From assembly GCA_009903905.1 (NCBI GenBank), contig WYEI01000214.1, forward strand, positions 1-8,828: a stretch of 8,828 nucleotides of DNA. The letters are read 5' to 3'. This document shows positions 1-4,006 of this stretch, piece by piece. A program made the position numbers and the translations under genes. This DNA is from Pyrobaculum sp. Lineage in GTDB: Archaea; Thermoproteota; Thermoprotei; Thermoproteales; Thermoproteaceae. How positions within the stretch are numbered: position 1 is the stretch's first letter; each line of letters begins with the position of its first letter. A model generated the notes under the pieces. The model was not told where the DNA came from. It worked only from the letters and a program-made list of their open reading frames with translations, and did not search any database.

Positions 1-1
1 C

Positions 2-163
2 GACTTAAAAATACAGAAATACACCTACTGCCTAAAACTCGGCTTCCAGAAGTGCAAACCCTCCGACAAACTAATCGCGGAAGTCGCAGGCTCGATATAC
101 AAAGTCAACAAAACCCTCCTCACCAAGCTCTTCGCCAAAGGAGCCCTCCCCAAGCTGGGCTGA
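2..163 (+). CDS. 3' end of an unrecognised gene (partial, enters from left edge)
   Basis: The frame beginning at base 2 is open from the window edge to a TGA at 161-163 and gives the last 53 residues of a protein ending in GALPKLG. It is lysine-rich and contains two cysteines (YTYCLKLGFQKCK near its start). Third positions are mostly C or A, as in the 3' half of the PAC2 gene at 1055-1879, which supports real coding. I do not recognise the family. No start is visible. A 56-base AT-richer gap follows before the structured element at 220. Confidence 0.55.
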   Translation, partial: DLKIQKYTYCLKLGFQKCKPSDKLIAEVAGSIYKVNKTLLTKLFAKGALPKLG

Positions 164-192
164 CATATCACCCAAATAAAACAAACCCACTG

Positions 193-200
193 TTAATAAC
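193..200 (+). promoter_or_regulatory. TATA-like box ahead of the structured element
   Basis: TTAATAAC lies in a short AT-rich stretch, about 25 bases before the first base of the 13-bp stem at 220/221. That is the usual archaeal TATA-to-start distance. It would place transcription start at the beginning of the folded element, which suggests a stand-alone RNA on the + strand. This is inferred from spacing only. Confidence 0.4.
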
Positions 201-219
201 ACGCGCAAACCATACAACA

Positions 220-360
220 TCCCACGTCTCCCCACCGCCCCCAGGCCCAGCCCCAGGGGCCCCACCCCTGCGGGCACGGGGGATAAGCCGGCGGCGCTGG
301 ACGGGCCCACCCGCCCGGCGCTACCGGCCAAATCGGCGCCGACGGTCGGGAGACGTGGGA
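220..360 (+). ncRNA. Candidate structured RNA, three-way junction closed by a 13-bp stem
   Basis: TCCCACGTCTCCC (220-232) is exactly complementary to GGGAGACGTGGGA (348-360), and ACCG/CGGT (234-237/343-346) extends the stem past one C-C mismatch. Inside are two well-formed arms. Arm 1 pairs 238-242 with 278-282, 245-248 with 272-275 and 254-259 with 265-270, loop CCCCA. Arm 2 pairs 287-291 with 324-328, 293-300 with 315-322 and 302-305 with 310-313, loop CCCA, with single 1x1 mismatches between stems. A 10-base palindrome, TCGGCGCCGA, follows at 333-342. The strand is assigned from the TATA-like box at 193-200; the fold would also work on the minus strand. It ends 3 bases from the stop codon of the hydrolase, so a role in ending that transcript, or a small MITE-like repeat with 13-bp terminal inverted repeats, are alternatives. 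I see no 5S rRNA, RNase P or SRP signature sequences. Confidence 0.5.
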
Positions 361-363
361 CTT

Positions 364-954
364 CTATATACAGCTTTTAACGAAGCGGGTAACGGCCTCC
401 GCGATTTTTCTAAGTTGCTCCTCTGTCTGCGGCGAGTGGCCCATCCCCGGCACCTCCACAACCTCCAGGGGGAAGTTAAACTTATCTGAGAGCCCCGCCA
501 AGATGTCAATATGCGTCCTAGGGACCACGTGGTCCTCCGAACCTCTTATGTAGAGCACAGGAGGCATGTTGCTACCTATGTAGCGGGAGGGCGAGGTGAG
601 CTCCAGCTTACTGCCGAGAGAGGCCAGGTGGTTCGCCAGCTTCCTGAGGTATGGGTCGTCCGACTGGAGGAGGTACTGCAGCTGCAGCCTCCGGTCCACC
701 GGCGCGGCCACAGCCACCACGCACTTCACAGAGCCGGGGTTCCTCGCCGCGAGAAGCAGAGCCACCGTGCCCCCCATGCTGTGACCCGCAGCCACCTCCA
801 CCGGCAGCTCCCTCAAACCCGCCTCGTAGCCGTCCTCCACGTCTCTAAAGGTGGGAGCCGCCACCTCAAACCCCGCCTCCAAGAGGGGCTGAGTCAGCCA
901 CTGGATGTTCTGGGGAGAACTTCTATACCCATGAAACGCCACGGCCTTAGGCAT
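364..954 (-). CDS. alpha/beta hydrolase
   Basis: The predicted product is a 196-aa cytoplasmic serine hydrolase of the alpha/beta fold; the substrate cannot be told from sequence. The N-terminal strand MPKAVAFHGY leads into the oxyanion region HGYRSS (8-13). The nucleophile elbow GHSMGG (57-62) puts the catalytic Ser at 59, the acid is probably Asp141 in RGSEDHVVP, and the base is His173 in PGMGHSPQ. The length suits the small single-domain members. The frame is open back to 1248, but the ATG at 954 is preferred because it opens directly on the first beta strand and lies about 23 bases downstream of a TATA box (973-981), giving a leaderless transcript. The upstream part of the open frame is antisense to the PAC2 gene. 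The gene is divergent from PAC2, with about 100 bases between the starts. Carboxylesterase, lipase-like or dienelactone-hydrolase-like activity are all possible. Confidence 0.88.
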   Translation of the reverse strand: MPKAVAFHGYRSSPQNIQWLTQPLLEAGFEVAAPTFRDVEDGYEAGLRELPVEVAAGHSMGGTVALLLAARNPGSVKCVVAVAAPVDRRLQLQYLLQSDDPYLRKLANHLASLGSKLELTSPSRYIGSNMPPVLYIRGSEDHVVPRTHIDILAGLSDKFNFPLEVVEVPGMGHSPQTEEQLRKIAEAVTRFVKSCI

Positions 955-972
955 AGGAGGGGTGACTCCCCA

Positions 973-981
973 CTTTAAATA
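973..981 (-). promoter_or_regulatory. TATA box of the hydrolase gene
   Basis: TATTTAAAG on the minus strand is centred about 23 bases upstream of the ATG at 954. This fits a leaderless crenarchaeal transcript and supports that start. Confidence 0.65.
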
Positions 982-1026
982 CGTTCCCAGCGATAGACGC
1001 AGAACAGCTCCCAACGTGTCGGCAAT

Positions 1027-1035
1027 ATTTATATA
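1027..1035 (+). promoter_or_regulatory. TATA box of the PAC2 gene
   Basis: TTTATATAT within AATATTTATATATAG is centred about 24 bases upstream of the ATG at 1055, again implying a leaderless transcript. Together with the opposed box at 973-981 it makes a compact divergent promoter region. Confidence 0.65.
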
Positions 1036-1054
1036 TAGTGACGTAGGTGCGTAT

Positions 1055-1879
1055 ATGCGTCTTGAGGTCAAGATAAGCGGACTCCCCCGGGACAAGAGAA
1101 ACATCCTGGTGCTGTCCTGCCCCGAGCCGTCGCTGGCGGGGGTCGTGGCTGTGGAGTACCTCATCGACGCCTTGAATATGGAAGAGATCGGCGCCATAAG
1201 GATAACCGAGATGCCCCCCATCATCGCGGTGGTAAACGGCGCCGCCAAGCTACCACACAGAATCTTCTACTCCCGGCAGACAGGCGTCGTGGCCGTAAGG
1301 CAACACGTGCCAATCCCCCCGCAGATATACGCCGAGTTCATCCACAAGGTCCTGGACTGGGCAGAGGAGAATAAGGTAAAGCTGGTGGCCTGCCTATCCG
1401 CCATGCCCGCCGTGGGGGACAAGGAAAGCGACAAGGTGTACTTCGTCACCGAGGAGGAGCTGGTGGAGAAGTTCAAACAATACGGCTTCGAGCCCATAAA
1501 AGAAGCCACAGTGGCGGGGCTGGAGGGCGCCTATCTAGACGCGGTGCTTGACAGAAGCATAGACGGCGTCCTCCTAATCGCCGAATCCAAGCTACTCACC
1601 GCCATCAAAAGACTCGTAGACAGCGGCAAAGTCGCAAGCCACAGAGACGTCATGCTCATACTAAACGACCTCGTCGGCCGCGTAGGCCCCGACGTCGGCG
1701 CCGCCCTCAAGCTAGTAGACGCCGTCGCCAAACTCGCCGAAACCCAAATAGACACCTCAAAACTCCAAGAACACGCCTCCAAATACGCATTCCTCGTAGA
1801 AAAAAACATAGAGGCGCTGTTCAAACCACCCGCCGAAGCAGTCGCCCAGACAAGAAAAGAAATACCACTAGTATTCTGA
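1055..1879 (+). CDS. PAC2-family proteasome assembly chaperone-like protein
   Basis: This 274-aa protein resembles the PAC2/PbaB family, whose archaeal members bind proteasome subunits and assist assembly or gating of the 20S core in the cytoplasm. Family hallmarks are EPSLAGVVAVEYLIDALN (about 24-41), then IGAIRITEMPPIIAVVNG (about 44-61), a basic P-HRIFYS segment, a strand with VVAVRQHVPIP, the helix-strand unit FIHKVLDWAEENKVKLVACL, and the ATVAGLEGAYLDA loop where a Rossmann-like fold is expected. The C-terminal third is helical and may be a coiled coil (KLAETQIDTSKLQEHASKYA). The frame is open back to 962, but the ATG at 1055 starts the conserved domain and lies correctly behind the TATA box. 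It is a single gene; nothing around it suggests a proteasome operon. The assigned function rests on the family, not on neighbours. Confidence 0.88.
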   Translation: MRLEVKISGLPRDKRNILVLSCPEPSLAGVVAVEYLIDALNMEEIGAIRITEMPPIIAVVNGAAKLPHRIFYSRQTGVVAVRQHVPIPPQIYAEFIHKVLDWAEENKVKLVACLSAMPAVGDKESDKVYFVTEEELVEKFKQYGFEPIKEATVAGLEGAYLDAVLDRSIDGVLLIAESKLLTAIKRLVDSGKVASHRDVMLILNDLVGRVGPDVGAALKLVDAVAKLAETQIDTSKLQEHASKYAFLVEKNIEALFKPPAEAVAQTRKEIPLVF

Positions 1880-1911
1880 ACACCAGGCCACAAAGCGCAG
1901 GCGCTATACAT

Positions 1912-2201
1912 TCACCGGCCCGTCCCCCCGAGCCGCCTCGCTACGGCGGCTGCGAGCTCTATACAGTGCATGTAGCATACGACCCCTATCCTGCCGCCGC
2001 TTCTGCGGCAAGTCTCTTGGCGTCTGCCTCCTATCCCAGGAGCATCAGCCGCGTTTTGACAAGCGCCGCTAAAAGTAATCGTATAATCGGCGTGTCTGTC
2101 GATTGGAGCTGGAGCTTGTTGTTGCGCAGATATACGTTGTAGTTAACGTCGGCGCCGCCCCTCCACAGCGGCCTTGAGCGGATCATCACCTCCCCCTCCA
2201 T
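1912..2201 (-). pseudogene. Decayed PaREP2b-like gene (fragments in three frames)
   Basis: Reading right to left on the minus strand, an ATG at 2201 opens a 56-aa frame (to 2031) starting MEGEVMIRSRPLWRGG and continuing ADVNYNVYLRNNK. From memory this is the conserved block of the PaREP2b repeat family of Pyrobaculum. It degenerates after STD and hits a TAG at 2031. In a different frame, EADAKRLAAEAAAG follows (about 2030-1989). In a third, GRIGVVCY (from 1995) runs into IELAAAVARRLGGTGR and a TGA at 1912. The pieces keep the order of the PaREP2b C-terminal domain, as I remember it, with internal deletions and frameshifts. PaREP2 families are known for many broken members and their function is unknown. 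A GGGGGAGG purine tract just upstream of an internal ATG could still permit translation of the 56-aa piece. Confidence 0.6.
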
Positions 2202-2204
2202 CTA

Positions 2205-2342
2205 GTGCGCCTCCACGCCCGCTGCTCAAGAAGCTGTTTGACGAAGGTGGCCTTCCCGGCGCCGGGCGGCCCCACCACGACCACAGACCCCAGCCGCCTC
2301 CTCAGCCCTAAGCTCGTAGAGACGGCGGAAAAGCAAGACCAC
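2205..2342 (-). pseudogene. Truncated, frameshifted copy of the 5' end of the large ATPase
   Basis: The minus strand from a GTG at 2342 reads VVLLFRRLYELRAEEAAG, which matches the first residues of the intact ATPase at 4007-8272 (MALLFRRLYELRAEKAA). A net loss of 5 bases near 2286-2295 relative to the intact gene shifts the frame. The continuation in the new frame is VVVVGPPGAGKATFVKQLLE, the Walker A motif and following helix. In the original frame translation stops at about 38 residues. The start codon is GTG where the intact gene has ATG. Homology ends near 2205, about residue 45 of the ATPase, and the PaREP2b-like fragment begins there, so roughly 97% of the gene is missing. In this copy the residue after the Walker lysine is Ala instead of Thr. 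Confidence 0.82.
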
Positions 2343-2361
2343 AAAACTACACGGAGACATG

Positions 2362-2370
2362 GTAAAAAGA
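2362..2370 (-). promoter_or_regulatory. Relic TATA box of the truncated ATPase copy
   Basis: TCTTTTTAC on the minus strand is centred about 24 bases upstream of the GTG at 2342. The intact gene shows the same spacing and corresponding sequence at 8292-8300, so the promoter was duplicated with the gene start and may still be active. Confidence 0.5.
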
Positions 2371-2429
2371 TTACGCCAACGACCAGCCCCTCACCCCGCC
2401 GGGGAGGCGCTTTCAGTCGAATAAAACAT

Positions 2430-2450
2430 ACGTCTCGTCCTCAGAGACGT
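2430..2450. other. Hairpin conserved between the two repeat copies (left)
   Basis: ACGTCT (2430-2435) pairs with AGACGT (2445-2450) around a 9-base loop that ends in TCAG. The right copy at 8385-8400 has GCGTCT/AGACGC around TCAG. The outermost pair changes from A-T here to G-C there on both sides, so pairing is kept. Confidence 0.45.
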
Positions 2451-2740
2451 CAGGCCGATTGACGCGGCTGAGCGCAATCGGCGCGGGGGGTCTAACCTGT
2501 GTCGGCCAGCAACGGGAAGCAGAACAGGTAACGGCGGCCGGAGACTTTTTGTCAACGCCGTACAGGTACATGCACAAACTCTCAGCGAAGTTTTACACAG
2601 CAGTGGCGGCGGTCATTGCACACGTCAAGACTCTGCCAGAGATAGCTGGCGAAACTGTGGCGACTAAAAGCGCCCTTTGGTCTCGGGCTTGAGGAGACTG
2701 AGACACCTGCCTGAAGACGGGGCACTAGCTCAGGCTTAGA
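2451..2740. other. Stretch without a recognisable gene
   Basis: A + strand frame is open from 2459 to 2692 (77 codons), but it is rich in Ala/Thr/Ser, has no recognisable motif and no promoter at the right distance, so I do not call it a gene. The minus strand gives no better frame. At 2455-2481 there is a strong hairpin: CCGATTG pairs with CAATCGG, and CGC/GCG continues inside with one bulged A. The rest is probably decayed sequence. Confidence 0.4.
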
Positions 2741-2749
2741 ATTTTTAAC
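2741..2749 (+). promoter_or_regulatory. TATA box of the Panacea-like operon
   Basis: ATTTTTAAC is centred about 25 bases upstream of the GTG at 2769. It would produce a leaderless mRNA carrying both 2769-3212 and 3161-3781. Confidence 0.6.
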
Positions 2750-2768
2750 ACCTAAAGTAATACAATAC

Positions 2769-3212
2769 GTGAACGCTGCGTTAGACGCTTATAAGGCTGA
2801 TCTGATTCGGTATGTACTGCGGCGTGGGCCCATGGCCCGCACCAAGCTCATGAAGCTTCTGTTCCTCATCGACAGGGAGCTACATCGGAGGTTTGGCGCC
2901 GCGGCGTTCCGCTGGAAGATGTATAAATACGGCTCCTTCTCCCGCGAGGTACTGGACGTCCTCGACGACATGGAGATAGACGGCTTCGTGGTGGCTAAGG
3001 TGACCGACGACGCCATAATCTACGAACTCGCCTCAACCGCTCCCGCCGAGCTTCTGCCGGAGGTGAAGAAGGTTGCAGACCATACCCTCGAGACGTGGGC
3101 GCGCAGAAGCCTCGACGACCTCCTCACATATGTATTCAACCTAGAGGAGGTGAAGGAGGCATGGTTGGGGAAGCCGCTGTTAGGCATGGCCAGGAAGCCG
3201 CTGTTGCGGTAG
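2769..3212 (+). CDS. Panacea/SocA-like (DUF4065-type) small protein, putative antitoxin
   Basis: The 147-aa product begins with a helix (ALDAYKADLIRYVLRRG, 4-20). The motif TKLMKLLFLIDREL (25-38) follows, then FRWKMYKYGSFSREVL (47-62) and DVLDDMEIDGFVV (63-75), then a strand (AIIYELA) and C-terminal helices. The K-x-x-K-L-L-F-L-x-D block followed by YKYG-FS-EV and an acidic helix ending in DGFV is the pattern I associate with the Panacea/SocA and related YwgA-like domains. Known Panacea proteins act as antitoxins or adaptors for varied toxins. The start is GTG at 2769, chosen for its spacing from the TATA box (2741-2749). The 3' end overlaps the next gene by 52 bases, which implies co-transcription. 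The last residues, GKPLLGMARKPLLR, come from a short tandem duplication. The family call is from pattern memory; antitoxin function is inference. Confidence 0.62.
   Translation: MNAALDAYKADLIRYVLRRGPMARTKLMKLLFLIDRELHRRFGAAAFRWKMYKYGSFSREVLDVLDDMEIDGFVVAKVTDDAIIYELASTAPAELLPEVKKVADHTLETWARRSLDDLLTYVFNLEEVKEAWLGKPLLGMARKPLLR
3146..3153 (+). promoter_or_regulatory. Perfect Shine-Dalgarno sequence inside the upstream gene
   Basis: GGAGGTGA, the full complement of the archaeal 16S rRNA 3' end, lies 7 bases before the ATG at 3161. It fixes the start of the downstream gene and shows that this gene is translated from within a polycistronic mRNA. The operon's first gene, by contrast, appears leaderless. 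Confidence 0.7.
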
Positions 3213-3781
3213 GACTCGGCGCCCTCGCCGAGGAGGTATACTCGACACAATGTGTCAACGAACTCATCCAGCCGTACCGAAGGTTGCAGGAGCTCAGACG
3301 GAGGATACTGCAGGAGGTTGAGGAGAAAACGGGGGAGGACGTTGCCGAAGTAATCCCCAACATCGCTACAGCAATACGGCGGTACGCGACGGAGATAGAG
3401 GAGGCCCTGGCGGAGCTCAGGCAGCTAGGCGCAGACCCCGTGAAGGCCGGTCTCGAAAGCGTCGTGGAGGAGTACGCCGAAGTCCTGCGGCTAGACATAC
3501 CGGTCGGCGGCGGCAAAGCTCTAGAGGACCTCCTCTACGAAAGCCGAGACGAGGTCTTGGACAAGCTCCACGAGATAATGATGGCGCTGTACATGGAATA
3601 CATAGAGATAAACGAGACATGCGGCCGCGAGTGTCCGCCGGAGGCGGCCCAGAAGCTGGAAAAACTAGCGACGCTGGAGCTAGCCACATACATCATCTAC
3701 AAGCTATTCCAAAAACAGAAAATCGACAAGAAAACCGCCGTTGCAACACTTAACAAAATAGTGGACGAGATACTCTCTTGA
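3161..3781 (+). CDS. Unrecognised helical protein paired with the Panacea-like gene
   Basis: I do not recognise this 206-aa family. After an Ala/Val-rich N-terminus the sequence is almost wholly helical and charged: residues 32-56 (VNELIQPYRRLQELRRRILQ onward), 68-90, 97-112, 119-150 and 161-204. A turn LDIPVGGGKALEDLL sits at about 111-125 and a CGREC pair (Cys154, Cys158) near the last third could bind metal or form a disulfide. No signal peptide or membrane segment is apparent. The frame is open back to 3095, but the ATG at 3161 has a perfect Shine-Dalgarno sequence and is preferred. The 52-base overlap with the Panacea-like gene indicates tight coupling. By analogy with Panacea-linked operons it could be the toxin or another partner, but no toxin motif is visible. 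Confidence 0.7.
   Translation: MVGEAAVRHGQEAAVAVGLGALAEEVYSTQCVNELIQPYRRLQELRRRILQEVEEKTGEDVAEVIPNIATAIRRYATEIEEALAELRQLGADPVKAGLESVVEEYAEVLRLDIPVGGGKALEDLLYESRDEVLDKLHEIMMALYMEYIEINETCGRECPPEAAQKLEKLATLELATYIIYKLFQKQKIDKKTAVATLNKIVDEILS
3169..3205 (+). repeat. Short tandem duplication in the gene overlap
   Basis: GGAAGCCGCTGTT occurs at 3169-3181 and again at 3193-3205, a 24-base period. Being a multiple of three, it leaves both overlapping frames open: KPLLGMARKPLL in the first protein and EAAVRHGQEAAV in the second. Confidence 0.7.
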
Positions 3782-4006
3782 TTATCAAATTTCTAAACTA
3801 TAGACGCCAAGCCGCCTGCTGTCCATTGCATATAAGCTGGCAGAGGCTTGTTGTGAAAAGCCGCAGTGATACGCAGAAAGATGGTTGTTAAGGCTGAAAC
3901 GCCGTGTCAAGAGACCGGGGCTAGAGAAGTGGCTATACCCATGGCGCCGAGATCAAGCATTTTTGAGACCCGTAGCCTCGGGGAGGCTCAGCCGCTGGAG
4001 GCGCCG
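3782..4006. other. Intergenic gap with a weak possible relic
   Basis: The convergent gap between the + strand pair and the minus-strand ATPase. CATATAAG at about 3828-3835 could be a + strand TATA box. A + strand frame open from just after a TGA near 3857 contains VVKAETPCQETGAREVAI and MAPRSSIFETRSLGEA. This vaguely recalls the variable C-terminal tail of archaeal TnpB (IS200/IS605) proteins, but there is no zinc ribbon or RuvC motif, so it is at most a relic. A 6-bp hairpin, AGCCTC/GAGGCT with loop GGG (3974-3988), lies about 20 bases beyond the ATPase stop. Confidence 0.3.

Larger units (their letters stand above)
2205..2450 (-). repeat. Direct repeat, left copy (ATPase 5' end plus promoter region)
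   Basis: This segment aligns with 8152-8400 in the same orientation. Similarity is very high over the coding part (long exact runs such as CTCAGCCCTAAGCTCGTAGA) and weaker but still clear upstream: the TATA box, a GGGGAGG-GCGCTTT stretch, and a hairpin with a TCAG loop segment. The two copies bracket the Panacea-like pair and the ATPase body. Confidence 0.8.

Noticed and set aside
220..360. 5S rRNA, RNase P RNA or SRP RNA
   Set aside because: The three-way shape resembles 5S rRNA, but the GAACCCGGAAG-UUAAGCC-type core is absent. The RNase P P4 sequences and an SRP helix 8 motif are also missing, and the length is too short for SRP RNA.
962..1054. N-terminal extension of the PAC2 protein to 962
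   Set aside because: It would run through the TATA boxes of both divergent genes. The conserved domain begins at the ATG at 1055.
955..1248. N-terminal extension of the hydrolase to an ATG at 1248 (294 aa)
   Set aside because: The extra 98 codons are antisense to the start of the PAC2 gene and show no conserved features. The ATG at 954 opens the first beta strand and fits a TATA box.
2205..2462. + strand ORF of 85 aa
   Set aside because: It is antisense to the ruined ATPase copy. A similar shadow (8012-8296) appears opposite the intact copy, so the resemblance between the two is due to the duplication, not to a + strand gene.
3095..3160. Earlier start at 3095 for the 206-aa protein
   Set aside because: It lies deep in the Panacea-like gene with no ribosome binding site and a Pro/Arg-rich translation typical of an out-of-frame shadow. 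The ATG at 3161 has a perfect Shine-Dalgarno sequence.
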